Source: Thiomicrospira sp. ALE5 (GTDB lineage: Bacteria; Pseudomonadota; Gammaproteobacteria; Thiomicrospirales; Thiomicrospiraceae). From it: a DNA stretch of 64,000 nucleotides. Within the stretch, counting starts at the first letter, position 1. Each line of letters opens with the position of its first letter. The notes beneath the pieces are model-generated. The model saw nothing but the letters and a program-made list of their open reading frames with translations. It searched no databases and had not been told where the DNA came from. Location: assembly GCF_900112445.1 (NCBI RefSeq), contig NZ_FOYY01000006.1:1-64000 (forward strand), given 5' to 3'. Position numbers and translations under genes: made by a program. Positions 21,331 through 31,734 of this stretch are shown here, in pieces.

Positions 21331-22284
21331 TCACACTAAAGATGAAAAATGCGTTGTCGTGGTGATCAAGCTGTGGGTGATTTCCGCTTCAAAGGCTGAA
21401 TGACCACTGTTGGGGCAAACAATCAACTCTGCCTGCGGCCAGGCCTGGTGCAACGCATAAGCCTGCTCGATTGGACAAACCACATCATAGCGGCCATGGA
21501 TAATCCAAGCGGGCACATTAGGTAGTTTATAAACATCCTTTAACAGTTGATTTTCTTGTAAAAACGACTTGTGCATAAAGTAATGACATTCAATCCGTGC
21601 CATGGCGAGTGCATGGTGAGGATCAGCAAAGTGATCCACAATATCTGGGTTGCTTACCAGTGTGGAGGTGCGCCCTTCCCAGACAGACCAGGCTTCGGCA
21701 GCACGCATCCTAGCGACTTCATCATCACCAGTAAGTTGTTGATAATAGGCTGAAATTAGGTCATTTTGTTGTGCTGGCGGTATAGGTGCAAGGTAGTCTT
21801 GCCAGTAATCTGGGAAGAGGGCGCTTGCGCCTTGCTGGTAAAACCAAGCAATATCTTGATCACGACAAAGGAAGATACCACGTAGGATTAAGCCCAGTAC
21901 CCGCTGTGGATAAGTCTGTGCGTAAGCTAATGATAGAGTTGAACCCCAAGAGCCACCAAACAGTCCCCATTGCTCAATAGTTAAGTGTTGGCGTAGGGAT
22001 TCCATATCGGCTAAAAGATGCGCAGTCGTGTTATGTTCCAGACTCGCATGAGGGGTTGAGCGCCCAGACCCGCGCTGATCAAATAAAATGATGCGATAGG
22101 CCTGGGGATCGAAAAACTGCCGGTGACTAGGCGAGCAACCCCCGCCAGGCCCACCGTGAACGAACAGGATTGGAATACCCTGTGGGTTACCGGATTGCTC
22201 GTAATAGATTTGATGCCCATTACCAACAGGCAACCAGGCTTGTTGGTAAGGCTCAATGGCTGGGTAGAGCTGGCGCAAGCTCAT
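21331..22284 (-). CDS. pip: Proline iminopeptidase
   Basis: An alpha/beta hydrolase of 317 residues that removes N-terminal proline from peptides. Seen: HGGPGGGC (oxyanion region), nucleophile elbow GGSWGSTLSLAYA, the acid in GRYDVVCP and the His in NSGHSAFE. Family-specific PYQQAWLPVGNGHQIYYEQSGNP opens the protein. It begins six bases after the stop of typA on the same strand, so the two form an operon. Confidence 0.93.
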   Translation of the reverse strand: MSLRQLYPAIEPYQQAWLPVGNGHQIYYEQSGNPQGIPILFVHGGPGGGCSPSHRQFFDPQAYRIILFDQRGSGRSTPHASLEHNTTAHLLADMESLRQHLTIEQWGLFGGSWGSTLSLAYAQTYPQRVLGLILRGIFLCRDQDIAWFYQQGASALFPDYWQDYLAPIPPAQQNDLISAYYQQLTGDDEVARMRAAEAWSVWEGRTSTLVSNPDIVDHFADPHHALAMARIECHYFMHKSFLQENQLLKDVYKLPNVPAWIIHGRYDVVCPIEQAYALHQAWPQAELIVCPNSGHSAFEAEITHSLITTTTHFSSLV

Positions 22285-22290
22285 TGCCTG

Positions 22291-24117
22291 TTAGCTAGCC
22301 GCCTTGCTACGGCTATGGCGCTTACGATCGTTTTCAGTTAGATGCTTTTTACGAATGCGCACTGATTGTGGCGTGACTTCAACCAATTCGTCATCGTCAA
22401 TAAACTCAAGCGCTTGTTCCAGCGTAAAGCGAATCGGTGGGGTTAAAACAATGGCCTCATCCGTGCCAGATGCACGCATATTGGTTAATTGCTTGCCTTT
22501 GAGTGCGTTAACCGTTAAGTCGTTTTCACGGCTGTGCAAACCGATTATCTGACCCTCGTAAACTTCATCGCCATGGCCAATAAACAAACGACCACGGTCT
22601 TGTAAGTTGTATAGGGCAAAACCTAATGCTTTACCAGTGCTCATCGCAATGAGCACCCCACGGCTACGTTCACCGACGCTGCCTTCAAATTTTGGTCCAT
22701 AATGAGAAAAACTACTAAAAATAAGACCATTACCCTGGGTAGCGGTTAAAAACTCTGTACGATAGCCGATTAAGCCGCGTGATGGAATGGTAAAGTCAAT
22801 ACGGACGCGCCCTTGGCCATCGGGTGCCATATCGCTCATAATGGCTTTACGTATACCTAGCTGTTCCATGACGGTACCCTGGTTTTCTTCGGGGACATCA
22901 ACGGTTAGTGTTTCATAAGGCTCGCACACTTCGCCATCAATTTCACGGAAAATAACTTCTGGACGTGATACCCCTAGCTCAAAGCCTTCGCGGCGCATGG
23001 TTTCAATAAGTACCGACAAATGCAGCTCACCACGACCTGAAACACGGAACTTGTTAGCATCCTCGGTCTCTTCAACGCGCAGTGCTACGTTAGTTAATAG
23101 CTCTTTGTCTAAACGTTCACGGATTTGACGTGAGGTTAACAACTTGCCCTCTTGGCCTACAAAAGGTGACGTGTTAACTTGGAATGTCATACTTACCGTG
23201 GGTTCATCAACAGTCAGAGCGGGTAAGCCTTCTGGGTGGTTTACATCGCAGAGGGTGTCAGAAATATTGAGTGGATCCAGGCCACTAAATGCCACAATAT
23301 CGCCGGCATGGGCTTCGTCAACATTGACGCGATCTAAGCCATGAAAACCAAACAGTTCCGCTATTTTTGCATTACGTTTGTTGCCTTCTTTGTCAACAAC
23401 CGCAACCGTCATCCCGGATTGCACTGCACCACGCTTGATACGGCCCGTGCCGATGACGCCTTTATAGGTGTCATAAGCCAAGGAAATACACTGCAATTGG
23501 AAAGGACCGGCTAAATCAACATCTGGAGCCGGCACCTTTTCAACGATGGTTTCAAAAATCGGCGTCATGTCACCCGAGCGTACATCCGAATCATGACCGG
23601 CATAGCCATTAAAACCAGAAGCAAACAAGATCGGGAAGTCCATTTGCTCATCGGTGGCACCTAAACGATCAAATAAATCAAAGGTTTGGTCTACAACCCA
23701 GTCAGGGCGCGCAGCATCACGGTCAACCTTGTTAACAACAACAATAGGCTTCAAACCTTGCTGCAAGGCTTTTTGAGTCACAAAACGGGTTTGTGGCATC
23801 GGGCCTTCAACCGCATCAACCAATAACAATACCGAATCAACCATCGATAAAATACGCTCAACTTCACCACCAAAGTCAGCATGTCCAGGCGTATCGACGA
23901 TGTTAATACGGTAGTCGTTCCAATTAACAGCGGTGTTTTTAGACAATATAGTGATACCACGTTCTTTCTCTTGATCGTTTGAGTCCATGACCCGTTCACC
24001 CAAGTCTTTACGCTGGTCAAGCGTACCTGATTGGCGTAGAAGTTGGTCAACAAGAGTGGTTTTGCCATGGTCAACGTGAGCGATGATGGCGATATTGCGG
24101 ATATGATCGGTGGACAT
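22291..24117 (-). CDS. typA: Ribosome-associated GTPase TypA/BipA
   Basis: 608 residues with the chosen start. Translational GTPase motifs: [10 protein letters not shown] (G1), [16 protein letters not shown] (G3) and NKVDRD (G4); then an EF-G-like domain V and the BipA-specific C-terminal domain ([20 protein letters not shown]). It acts in 50S assembly and stress adaptation. The frame continues 12 codons upstream to 24153, but ATG 24117 has an AAGG-type site at normal distance and gives the usual [14 protein letters not shown] start. Confidence 0.96.
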   Translation of the reverse strand: MSTDHIRNIAIIAHVDHGKTTLVDQLLRQSGTLDQRKDLGERVMDSNDQEKERGITILSKNTAVNWNDYRINIVDTPGHADFGGEVERILSMVDSVLLLVDAVEGPMPQTRFVTQKALQQGLKPIVVVNKVDRDAARPDWVVDQTFDLFDRLGATDEQMDFPILFASGFNGYAGHDSDVRSGDMTPIFETIVEKVPAPDVDLAGPFQLQCISLAYDTYKGVIGTGRIKRGAVQSGMTVAVVDKEGNKRNAKIAELFGFHGLDRVNVDEAHAGDIVAFSGLDPLNISDTLCDVNHPEGLPALTVDEPTVSMTFQVNTSPFVGQEGKLLTSRQIRERLDKELLTNVALRVEETEDANKFRVSGRGELHLSVLIETMRREGFELGVSRPEVIFREIDGEVCEPYETLTVDVPEENQGTVMEQLGIRKAIMSDMAPDGQGRVRIDFTIPSRGLIGYRTEFLTATQGNGLIFSSFSHYGPKFEGSVGERSRGVLIAMSTGKALGFALYNLQDRGRLFIGHGDEVYEGQIIGLHSRENDLTVNALKGKQLTNMRASGTDEAIVLTPPIRFTLEQALEFIDDDELVEVTPQSVRIRKKHLTENDRKRHSRSKAAS

Positions 24118-24186
24118 GATGAGCCTTAAAGTATAACGATAAAAAAATCGCATTATACTGGAATTTTGACTTGACTTCAGATTATG

Positions 24187-24231
24187 TTAAAAAAACGCTG
24201 TAGGGCTTACGCGGCTAATGTCATTAGCCGC
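24187..24231 (-). terminator. Hairpin at the end of the YeeE/YedE genes
   Basis: GCGGCTAATG (24211-24220) pairs with CATTAGCCGC (24222-24231) around the stop codon. On the minus strand a run of seven T follows about 18 bases later (24187-24193), which is further than usual, so this is a likely but imperfect terminator. Confidence 0.5.
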
Positions 24232-24676
24232 TGCGTGTTTCCTTGGCATGAAGTAAATAGGTTTTTAGAATGCCATAAGCTAGGGTGCCTAAAATTAATC
24301 CCAAGAAGGTGAATAGTGCCCCGATTTTGCCCTCTGCCATCATGGCCGGAATCGTGCCTGGGCAAGCCGCGGTCATGCCCCAACCAATTCCAAACAGCAT
24401 CGCACCTAAAATAAGACCCTGTTGATAGGGCTTTTTAACAAAGTCGACCGGTGTTTTGGTGGTGATGGAGCGGACATTAAAGCGTTTGAGTAGATAGACG
24501 CCTAGCATGGCGACCACTACCGCTGTGACGATAACCTTCATCAGCTGCATGTCTTCAAACATAAACATTTTGACATGAAAATCATAGGTGGTTGCGCCCG
24601 CACGGCTCATTAAAAAACCAAACAGTGCGCCCATGCCTAGTGCTAAAAAATTCGGGTTTCTAATAAATTGCCACAT
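24224..24676 (-). CDS. YeeE/YedE-family sulfur-compound permease half, second subunit
   Basis: 150 residues, about four membrane helices. It has the family's cysteine motif in GWGMTAACPGTIPAM. YeeE/YedE proteins take up thiosulfate or related sulfur species; two-gene versions like this resemble the PmpA/PmpB pair. It starts three bases after the stop of the other half and lies downstream of a SulP transporter on the same strand, so the unit is probably devoted to sulfur uptake or export in a sulfur oxidiser. The substrate is inferred. Confidence 0.82.
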   Translation of the reverse strand: MWQFIRNPNFLALGMGALFGFLMSRAGATTYDFHVKMFMFEDMQLMKVIVTAVVVAMLGVYLLKRFNVRSITTKTPVDFVKKPYQQGLILGAMLFGIGWGMTAACPGTIPAMMAEGKIGALFTFLGLILGTLAYGILKTYLLHAKETRSG

Positions 24677-24679
24677 GAT

Positions 24680-25168
24680 TTAAAGTCCAAATAATAGGTG
24701 AGTGGTAATCAATGCGCTGGTAAAAAAGACCGCGCCGGCAATAAGGCTAGCGGGGTTAAGCATCGCACCACCAACCAACGCATGACCGGTTGTACAGGCT
24801 CCTGCCAAGCGGGCGCCGAAACCTAATAGCATGCCGCCAAAAATTAGCCAAATCGCTTTGGCAGAGTAGGTTTGTGGTAACACTTGTTCATAGAGTCCCA
24901 TATCAAAGCTGAGATGCCAGCTCTCAACTGATGTCAGCGCCGAAATTAAGCCGCCAAGCGGTATACCGATTAAAAACCAGAGTTTTGAGTTATTTAGATT
25001 GCTGTACTCGCCAATACGGAAAAATTTGACCTTGGGAAAAGCCAAGCCGCAAAGATTGCCATAACCGGTTGAACAGCCGGCTGGCTTGCCCAGTAACCAA
25101 AAATGAAGAATAACGAACAAGCCGATTGCAAAACCAGCTAGATAGCCATTCCAGACGGATATTTCCAT
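24680..25168 (-). CDS. YeeE/YedE-family sulfur-compound permease half, first subunit
   Basis: 162 residues with about four helices. It carries the signature AGACTTGHALVGGA and a further cysteine region, AGCSTGYGNLCG. Together with the next gene it would make the complete two-part transporter. The cysteines line the path in the thiosulfate carrier TsuA by family knowledge. A gap of 90 bp separates it from sulP upstream on the same strand. Confidence 0.83.
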   Translation of the reverse strand: MEISVWNGYLAGFAIGLFVILHFWLLGKPAGCSTGYGNLCGLAFPKVKFFRIGEYSNLNNSKLWFLIGIPLGGLISALTSVESWHLSFDMGLYEQVLPQTYSAKAIWLIFGGMLLGFGARLAGACTTGHALVGGAMLNPASLIAGAVFFTSALITTHLLFGL

Positions 25169-25258
25169 AGGATTACTCCATAAACTATTTTTATGCTATT
25201 TTGCCTGAAAACCCAGTATCGCTAAAGCTTGAGGATTTTTACATGGCATAAAATTAAT

Positions 25259-27022
25259 TTATTGTGAAACTGGCGTTAGGGTGTCTGAAGATCCATCTTT
25301 CTGCGCAGGTTCAAGCCGATTGGTAGCAAGCTGTTTGGCCGCTATTTGGGCATCATCAAGATTAGCAAAAAGTTGAAAATGCTCGCCAAATTTATCCAAG
25401 CCATAACGAGCCAAGGTTCGCAGTGGTTGGAACTGCAGCTCGCTTAGATAGATTTCAACATTTTGTGCTTGTGCACTTGCAATGAAGCGGCGTAACGCAG
25501 ACAAGCCACCGGAATCAAGAATAGTGACGGCATCCATTTGAATGACGATACCTTGTTGATGAGGCAGGTGAGTGGCGAGCTCACCAAAGATGCGATCGGC
25601 AGCGGCAAAAAATAAGGGCCCTTGTATGCGATAAATCGACCAGTTTTCAGGTAAGTTTTCTGCATGGTAGCGTTTGCTTTCGCCTAGGTTTTGTAGTTTA
25701 GTCATTTCGGCGATTTCTTTAATAAATAAAATCGAGGCAAGTACCATTCCAACAATAACGGCATAGACAATATCGACTAAAATAATGACGCTAAAACAGG
25801 CGATATAAACGAGTTTATCGCCCCGCTCGGCATTGCGCACCAGTTCAATGGCACGTGGAAATTCGCTCATGCGCCAGGCCACCAAAATGAGTAAGGCCGA
25901 CATGGCCGGCAGGGGTAAATGAACCAGCAGGCCTGCTAAGAAGAAAATCGCAAACAGCACCACGATAGCATGAACTATCGCCGCAACGGGTGACACGGCA
26001 CCGGCGCGCAAATTCGTAATCGAGCGTGCAATCGCGCCACTGGATGCAAAGCCACCAAACAGTGCCGACGCGATATTACCAACGCCTTGCCCCATCAGTT
26101 CGCTATTGGGTGAATGACGCGTATTGCCTTTGCTGTCCAGTACCGCTGCGCAAAACAGCGATTCCATCGCAATCAAAATCGCCAGTGCAAAGGCAATGGG
26201 CAATAAAAATTTGACCATATCCCAGATGTCGCGCACCGCCATCCCCTGTAGCTGCTCTAGCATTAACAGGCCTTGGAATATGGGAAAGTGGTGCGGAATT
26301 TCACCAAAGAGTTGCCCAACGGTGAGGACCTCGGCGCCATACTGATTCCAAAAAAAGGTCACGACACTGGCCGCGACCAGGCCTGGTAAATGACCCGGAA
26401 ATTTAAAACCCATTTTTAGCCAAAGTGTCATAAATAGCAGAGTAAAACCGCCAATCGCGGCTGAAGGCCAATGGACTTGGGTGAGCAGGCTTTGTAACAT
26501 AATCCCTAAGCGCTCTAGAAAATTGCTCGGTAGATTGCTGAGCTCTAAGCCAAAGAAAAAATTGATTTGCAGCAGAATAATTACCGCAGCAATTCCGGTG
26601 GTAAAGCCGAGCGTAATGGTTTCTGGGATATATTCGATCCAGCGTCCAAACCGATAGTAGGCCATCATCATTAATAACAGGCCGGTGAGCAAGGAGACGG
26701 TGATGATGCCCAGCAGACCATAGGTTTCGGTAACTGGAATGAGTAAGATAACCAGTGACGCGGTGGGACCAGCGACACTAAATCGTGAGCCACCTAATAA
26801 AGCGGTCACAAAGCCAGCCACAATCGCGGTGTAGAGGCCGTAGATTGGCGAAATACCAATACCGGTAGCCAATGCCATCGAAACCGGAATGGCTAAGATG
26901 CCCACAGTGACACCGGCCACAATATCTTTGGTCAGATGCTGGCGGTTATAGCCTTCTTTTTGCACGAAATCGCGCAGGCCGTAACCAAATTTTATGCTTG
27001 TTAGATGATTGCGTTGTGACAT
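25259..27022 (-). CDS. SulP/SLC26-family anion transporter with STAS domain
   Basis: 587 residues. The N-terminal membrane domain has the SulP signature near residue 45-90 (LAIPVSMALATGIGISPIYGLYTAIVAGF, quoted in part: PIYGLYTAIVAG) and about 12 helices. The C-terminal STAS domain spans about 455-565 (MDAVTILDSGGLSALRRF). Family members carry sulfate, bicarbonate or chloride. In an autotroph with sulfur genes, sulfate or bicarbonate are both plausible and sequence alone does not decide. Divergent from the small ArfA-like gene. Confidence 0.9.
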   Translation of the reverse strand: MSQRNHLTSIKFGYGLRDFVQKEGYNRQHLTKDIVAGVTVGILAIPVSMALATGIGISPIYGLYTAIVAGFVTALLGGSRFSVAGPTASLVILLIPVTETYGLLGIITVSLLTGLLLMMMAYYRFGRWIEYIPETITLGFTTGIAAVIILLQINFFFGLELSNLPSNFLERLGIMLQSLLTQVHWPSAAIGGFTLLFMTLWLKMGFKFPGHLPGLVAASVVTFFWNQYGAEVLTVGQLFGEIPHHFPIFQGLLMLEQLQGMAVRDIWDMVKFLLPIAFALAILIAMESLFCAAVLDSKGNTRHSPNSELMGQGVGNIASALFGGFASSGAIARSITNLRAGAVSPVAAIVHAIVVLFAIFFLAGLLVHLPLPAMSALLILVAWRMSEFPRAIELVRNAERGDKLVYIACFSVIILVDIVYAVIVGMVLASILFIKEIAEMTKLQNLGESKRYHAENLPENWSIYRIQGPLFFAAADRIFGELATHLPHQQGIVIQMDAVTILDSGGLSALRRFIASAQAQNVEIYLSELQFQPLRTLARYGLDKFGEHFQLFANLDDAQIAAKQLATNRLEPAQKDGSSDTLTPVSQ

Positions 27023-27074
27023 GCTGATGATTAAGAATTAGGTAGGTGTCATGTATCATTATCATCTATTGTTT

Positions 27075-27105
27075 TATAATAGATAGGATAATGAAATTTA
27101 AGGAG
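27075..27105 (+). promoter_or_regulatory. -10 box and ribosome site of the ArfA-like gene
   Basis: A perfect TATAAT lies at 27075-27080 and AAGGAG at 27100-27105, ten bases before the ATG at 27116. The -35 region is poor. The strong ribosome site shows that the short gene is really translated. Confidence 0.5.
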
Positions 27106-27115
27106 ATTATACACC

Positions 27116-27307
27116 ATGGCTAAACGTAAAGCGCAGCACAAACAACAACGCAATGTCGTCTTTATGGACATGATGCAGTTGTTCAGCGGTAAATCAGTGG
27201 GGCATAAATCGAAAAAAGATTATCGCCGACAACCGAAACATCGCCATGCAACAGAGCAAAAAGGCTGGGATTCCCAGCCTTTTTTATGTCTAACCATGCA
27301 CCTTTAA
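27116..27307 (+). CDS. Small basic protein, candidate ArfA-like ribosome rescue factor with non-stop mRNA
   Basis: 63 residues, very basic up to about residue 45. The stretch QLFSGKSVGHKSKKDYRRQPKH can be laid on the ArfA core (PLF....V...KKG.GSY.RK.KH) with one gap: LF, V, K, Y-x-R and KH agree. Uniquely, a strong terminator hairpin with a T run (27258-27286) lies before the stop codon, so most transcripts would end at about codon 56 without a stop. That is how arfA of E. coli and H. influenzae is controlled: tmRNA tags the product unless trans-translation fails. The encoded tail after the hairpin (FLCLTMHL) is hydrophobic, as in E. coli ArfA. The similarity is short; another small basic family is the alternative. 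Confidence 0.55.
   Translation: MAKRKAQHKQQRNVVFMDMMQLFSGKSVGHKSKKDYRRQPKHRHATEQKGWDSQPFLCLTMHL
27258..27286 (+). terminator. Terminator hairpin inside the ArfA-like reading frame
   Basis: AAAAAGGCTGGGA is followed by TTCCCAGCCTTTTTT, an almost perfect inverted repeat with A's before and T's after. It lies about 20 bases ahead of the stop codon (27305-27307), so transcripts ending here carry no stop codon. Confidence 0.85.
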
Positions 27308-27369
27308 GTTATGCAGAGTTTTAACAGGTTTTTAAGTAAGCGCTTAGGTTAAAGCAAGCCTCAGCAACA

Positions 27370-27630
27370 CTAAAGTTGGTAGTGGAAGCGACAAGAAATA
27401 ATAATTAGGTTTTCGTTTTCTAAACGATAAACCAAACGATGCTCATCGGTGATTCGTTTTGACCAGTAGCCCAGCAAGTTGTTTTTTAAAGGTTCTGGCT
27501 TTCCTATGCCGGCATACGGATCACGTAGACTCTCTTGTATTAAACGCTGAATACGTTTAGATACTTTTTTATCTTGCACAGCCCAGTCACTATAATCAAG
27601 CCAAGCCTTTTCTGTAAACGAGATAATCAT
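27370..27630 (-). CDS. yoeB: YoeB-family mRNA interferase toxin
   Basis: 86 residues, the usual length. Cuts mRNA in the ribosomal A site. Residues matching the E. coli YoeB active site sit at the same positions: E46, K49, R65, H83 and Y84 (in GKPEPLK, DEHRLVYR and RFHY). The start (ATGA) overlaps the antitoxin stop by 4 bp, the usual antitoxin-first order. No mutation that would inactivate it is visible. Confidence 0.93.
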   Translation of the reverse strand: MIISFTEKAWLDYSDWAVQDKKVSKRIQRLIQESLRDPYAGIGKPEPLKNNLLGYWSKRITDEHRLVYRLENENLIIISCRFHYQL

Positions 27631-27851
27631 AAGCCGAGTTCAGTCGGTGTCTTTTTGATTAGATTCGCTTGATTAACCTGAGCTATCGCGGCATCCAAAT
27701 GCGCGCGGTTAGCGGTATTACTATTTAAATAGTCGGTTTCATCCATTTCGCGAATGGCGATATCGACCTTGGCATGAGTGAATTGTTTTTTTAAGTTGGC
27801 AATGAATTCCTCATTGAGTTCATCTAAATTGCAGTGGTAAACAGCGTGCAT
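27627..27851 (-). CDS. Antitoxin of the YoeB pair, not YefM/Phd type
   Basis: 74 residues, acidic to neutral, upstream of and overlapping yoeB by 4 bp. It lacks the YefM/Phd opening. Instead it starts with VYHCNLDELNEEFIANLKKQF and ends with NRAHLDAAIAQVNQ, a form often found before RelE/YoeB-fold toxins. The N-terminal part would pair as a dimer or bind DNA and the C-terminal part would wrap the toxin; this is inference from position. It probably represses its own promoter. Confidence 0.8.
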   Translation of the reverse strand: MHAVYHCNLDELNEEFIANLKKQFTHAKVDIAIREMDETDYLNSNTANRAHLDAAIAQVNQANLIKKTPTELGL

Positions 27852-27921
27852 TCCATCACCTCTAACTCAATGTTTATTAATGACGTTTTATCATAACTAA
27901 ATCGCTTACCTGAAGCAAAAC

Positions 27922-30900
27922 CTAGTTAAAATCCTCTGGATCGTAGCCCAGGTTGGGGGCGAGCCATTTTTCGGCTTCGGCGATAGTCCAACCTTTACGA
28001 TGGGCATAGTCTTCGGCTTGGTCACGACCTATTGAACCGACGCCGAAATATTTGCTTTGCGGATGCGCAAAATACCAGCCGGATACCGCTGCGGTTGGCG
28101 TCATTGCATAGCTGGATGTCAGTTCTAAACCAATTTCTTGATCTGGCTGCAACAGTTCCCAGAGCGTGCCTTTTTCGGTGTGTTCCGGATTGGCCGGATA
28201 ACCGGGTGCCGGACGAATCCCTTGATATTTTTCTTTGATCAGCTCTTCGTTGGTTAATTGCTCATCGGCGGCATAACCCCAGAGGTCCTTACGCACTAAT
28301 TCATGCAGATGCTCGGCTAAGGCTTCGGCTAAACGGTCGGCCAGTGCTTTAACCATGATTGAGTTATAGTCGTCATGCGCGGCTTCAAAACGGGCGATAT
28401 GCTCGTCAATGCCAATTCCGGCGGTGACCGCAAACGCACCGATATAATCAGGCAGCACCAGGCCTGCTGAACTCGCTTTCGGCGCAATGTAATCACTCAA
28501 ACACTGATTGTATTGCCCTGGTTTTTTTTCCGCTTGTTGGCGCAGGTTATGCAGACGAGCGAGGACTTTTTCACGTGATTCATCGGTGTACAGCTCAATA
28601 TCGTCGCCCACCGCATTCGCAGGATAAAAGCCAATCACCGCACGAGCGGTCAGCCATTTTTCGTCAATGATTTGTTTTAGCATGGTTTGCGCATCGGCAA
28701 ACACTTTTTTCGCTTCTTCGCCAACAATCTTATCGTCTAAAATGCGCGGATAAAGGCCATGCAAATCCCAGGATTGGAAAAACGGTGACCAGTCGATGCG
28801 CGGTAAGAGGTCTTCTAGCGCAATGTTATCGAATACTTTTTTGCCGAGGAATTTGGGTTTGGGCGGGGTGTAATCCGTCCAATCAATCGGGATAGCATTG
28901 TCACGTGCTTTGTTAAGCGGTACACGTTTAACTTGTTGCGCACGTGCTTTACGCTCTTCACGCAGTTGTACATACTCTTCACGAATTTTAGCGGCAAAAT
29001 CGGCTTTCAGTTCGTTAGAAATCAAGCTTTGCGCCACACCGACCGCACGCGAGGCGTCCTTCACATAGACCACTGGATGCTCATATTGCGGTTCGATTTT
29101 GACCGCAGTATGGGCTTTGGAGGTGGTCGCACCACCGATTAATAACGGAATATTCATACCGCGACGTTGCATTTCTTTGGCAACATGTACCATTTCTTCT
29201 AACGACGGCGTAATCAAACCCGACAAACCGATGACATTCGCGCCTTCAGCCAGCGCGGTGTCGAGAATTTTTTCTGCCGGCACCATCACGCCCAGGTCAA
29301 TCACTTCAAAGTTATTACACTGCAACACCACGCCGACAATGTTTTTGCCGATGTCATGCACATCGCCTTTGACGGTCGCCATGACAATCTTGCCTTTGGC
29401 TTGACCGGAAGATTTTTCTGCTTCTAGGAACGGCTGTAAATACGCCACCGCACGTTTCATCACCCGCGCAGACTTGACCACCTGTGGCAAGAACATTTTG
29501 CCCGCGCCAAATAAATCGCCGACCACATTCATGCCGTCCATGAGTGGCCCTTCGATCACTTGCAATGGCGAACCGAGCGTAGTGCGTGCTTCTTCGGTGT
29601 CATCTTCAATAAAGTCGGTAATGCCTTTAACCAGTGCGTGTTCTAAGCGCTTTTCAACCGAAGCTTCACGCCACTTGATGTCTGATTCTTTGCCTTGTAC
29701 CGAGCCGTCGCCACGGAATTTTTCCGCCACTTCCAGTAAACGGTCGGCTGCTTCCGGGTCTTTGTTAAGAATAACGTCTTCAACCGCTTGCTTCAGTTCT
29801 GGGTCGAGGTCGTCATAAATTGCCATTTGCCCGGCGTTGACAATCCCCATATCCATGCCTTGCTGAATCGCGTAATACAAAAATACCGAGTGAATCGCTT
29901 CGCGTACCGGATTATTGCCACGGAACGAAAAGGATACGTTCGATACGCCGCCGGACACCATGGCATAAGGCTGGTTTTGTTTAATCCAGCCAGTGGCTTC
30001 GATAAAGTCCACCGCATAGTTATTATGTTCTTCAATGCCGGTGGCAACGGCAAAAATATTCGGGTCAAAAATTATGTCTTCCGGCGGGAAGCCATTTGCC
30101 ACCAATAAATCATACGAGCGCTTACAGATTTCTTTTTTACGCGCAAAGGTATCGGCTTGGCCGTCCTCATCAAACGCCATCACGATGGTGGCGGCACCAT
30201 AACGCTGAATGAGCTTGGCTTGTTCGAGGAATTTTTCCTCACCTTCTTTTAGCGAGATCGAGTTAACAATGCCCTTGCCTTGAATACATTTGAGTCCGGC
30301 TTCAATCGCTTCCCATTTCGATGAGTCAATCATCACTGGCACCCGTGCGGCATCCGGCTCCCCGGCCATCATATTCAAAAAGCGCGTCATGCAGGCCTTG
30401 GCATCCAACATGCCTTCGTCCATGTTGACATCAATAATCTGTGCGCCATCATTGACTTGTTTGACTGCGATTTCAACCGCTTGTTCGTAGTTATCTTCGA
30501 TAATTAACCGTTTAAACAGCGCTGAACCTGTGACGTTGTTACGCTCACCGACATTGACAAACAGGGTGGTGTCGTCAATCGTCATTGGCTCTAAGCCAGA
30601 CAAGCGACAGGCTTTTTTAATCTCTGGAATAGTGCGTTGTGGATGGGCGAGTGCCGCCTGAGCCATCGCTGCAACATGATCCGGCGTAGTGCCGCAACAG
30701 CCGCCGATAATATTCAGCCAACCGGCTTGCGCCCAGGTTTGTACTTCAGCCGCCATTTGTTCAGGAGTTTCGTCATATTCACCAAATTCATTTGGCAGGC
30801 CTGCATTCGGATGCACCGATACATAACATTCAGCAATCCGGCTGAGTTCTTCGACATAGGGGCGTAATTCTTTCGGGCCGAGCGCACAGTTGAGGCCAAC

Positions 30901-31629
30901 CGATAGCGGTTTGGCATGACGAATCGCATTATAAAAAGCTTCGGTGGTTTGGCCGGACAGGGTTCTCCCTGAAGCGTCAGTGATGGTGCCACTTATCATT
31001 ATTGGAATTTCTTCACCCAGCGCGTCTTCAACTTGTTTTACGGCAAAAATCGCGGCTTTGGCGTTGAGGGTATCAAAAATGGTTTCAATCAAAATAACAT
31101 CTGCGCCGCCTTCTAATAAGGCTTCGGTCGCTTGCACATAGGCACCGACCAGCTCATCAAAGCTGGTGTTACGAAAGCCCGGGTCATTCACATCCGGTGA
31201 AATGGAGGCGGTACGGTTTGTTGGGCCGAGCACCCCGGCGACAAAACGCGGTTTGCCATCTTCGGATTCGGCGATGTCACAGGCATCACGCGCAACTTGC
31301 GCAGCGCAAATATTAATCGCCCGCACCTGATCCTGCATATCGTAATCGGCTTGCGCAATCGTGGTGGCGTTAAACGAGTTGGTTTCCAGAATATCGACGC
31401 CTTGGCGCAAAAAGCCTAGATGAATATCGCGAATTAGTTGGGGTTGCGTTACGACGAGAATGTCGTTATTGCCTTTGATATCCATGTGATAGTCAGCAAA
31501 GCGTTCGCCACGAAAATCTTCTTCATTCAGGTTTAAGCCCTGAATCATCGTGCCCATTGCGCCATCTAATACGACCACACGTTCGGTAAGAAGTTGTTTT
31601 AATTGGGCAATTCGTTGTAAACGCGTCAT
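27922..31629 (-). CDS. metH: Cobalamin-dependent methionine synthase
   Basis: About 1,235 residues, full length. Domains in order: homocysteine S-methyltransferase ([10 protein letters not shown], zinc cysteines in GLNCALG and [10 protein letters not shown]), pterin-binding ([12 protein letters not shown]), cobalamin-binding with the DxHxxG loop ([18 protein letters not shown]), and the SAM reactivation domain ([15 protein letters not shown]). It transfers methyl from methyltetrahydrofolate to homocysteine. The frame runs eight codons upstream (31653), but ATG 31629 gives the usual [14 protein letters not shown] start. No cobalamin riboswitch is visible in the 100 bp upstream. Confidence 0.97.
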   Translation of the reverse strand: MTRLQRIAQLKQLLTERVVVLDGAMGTMIQGLNLNEEDFRGERFADYHMDIKGNNDILVVTQPQLIRDIHLGFLRQGVDILETNSFNATTIAQADYDMQDQVRAINICAAQVARDACDIAESEDGKPRFVAGVLGPTNRTASISPDVNDPGFRNTSFDELVGAYVQATEALLEGGADVILIETIFDTLNAKAAIFAVKQVEDALGEEIPIMISGTITDASGRTLSGQTTEAFYNAIRHAKPLSVGLNCALGPKELRPYVEELSRIAECYVSVHPNAGLPNEFGEYDETPEQMAAEVQTWAQAGWLNIIGGCCGTTPDHVAAMAQAALAHPQRTIPEIKKACRLSGLEPMTIDDTTLFVNVGERNNVTGSALFKRLIIEDNYEQAVEIAVKQVNDGAQIIDVNMDEGMLDAKACMTRFLNMMAGEPDAARVPVMIDSSKWEAIEAGLKCIQGKGIVNSISLKEGEEKFLEQAKLIQRYGAATIVMAFDEDGQADTFARKKEICKRSYDLLVANGFPPEDIIFDPNIFAVATGIEEHNNYAVDFIEATGWIKQNQPYAMVSGGVSNVSFSFRGNNPVREAIHSVFLYYAIQQGMDMGIVNAGQMAIYDDLDPELKQAVEDVILNKDPEAADRLLEVAEKFRGDGSVQGKESDIKWREASVEKRLEHALVKGITDFIEDDTEEARTTLGSPLQVIEGPLMDGMNVVGDLFGAGKMFLPQVVKSARVMKRAVAYLQPFLEAEKSSGQAKGKIVMATVKGDVHDIGKNIVGVVLQCNNFEVIDLGVMVPAEKILDTALAEGANVIGLSGLITPSLEEMVHVAKEMQRRGMNIPLLIGGATTSKAHTAVKIEPQYEHPVVYVKDASRAVGVAQSLISNELKADFAAKIREEYVQLREERKARAQQVKRVPLNKARDNAIPIDWTDYTPPKPKFLGKKVFDNIALEDLLPRIDWSPFFQSWDLHGLYPRILDDKIVGEEAKKVFADAQTMLKQIIDEKWLTARAVIGFYPANAVGDDIELYTDESREKVLARLHNLRQQAEKKPGQYNQCLSDYIAPKASSAGLVLPDYIGAFAVTAGIGIDEHIARFEAAHDDYNSIMVKALADRLAEALAEHLHELVRKDLWGYAADEQLTNEELIKEKYQGIRPAPGYPANPEHTEKGTLWELLQPDQEIGLELTSSYAMTPTAAVSGWYFAHPQSKYFGVGSIGRDQAEDYAHRKGWTIAEAEKWLAPNLGYDPEDFN

Positions 31630-31734
31630 AAACATCCCATCAGTTGGTATCAAAAAGTATCAAAGAAAAGTCGTGTATTTTAACGCAAAAGCGTGCAAAA
31701 AGGGTGAGAGTGATATTTGGTTTGCGGCAGGCTG

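Noticed and set aside
22099-22107. Near-matches TAGGCCTGG and CAGGCCTT as members of the iterated palindrome
   Set aside because: They break the 8-bp core CAGGCCTG. Such variants are few and were not counted, so the estimate stays conservative.
29474-29818. Open frames on the plus strand in metH
   Set aside because: Shadow of metH; Ser/Pro/Thr-rich composition typical of antisense reading.
31630-31734. Cobalamin riboswitch before metH
   Set aside because: The spacer is only about 105 bp and no B12-box-like sequence or large stem is visible.
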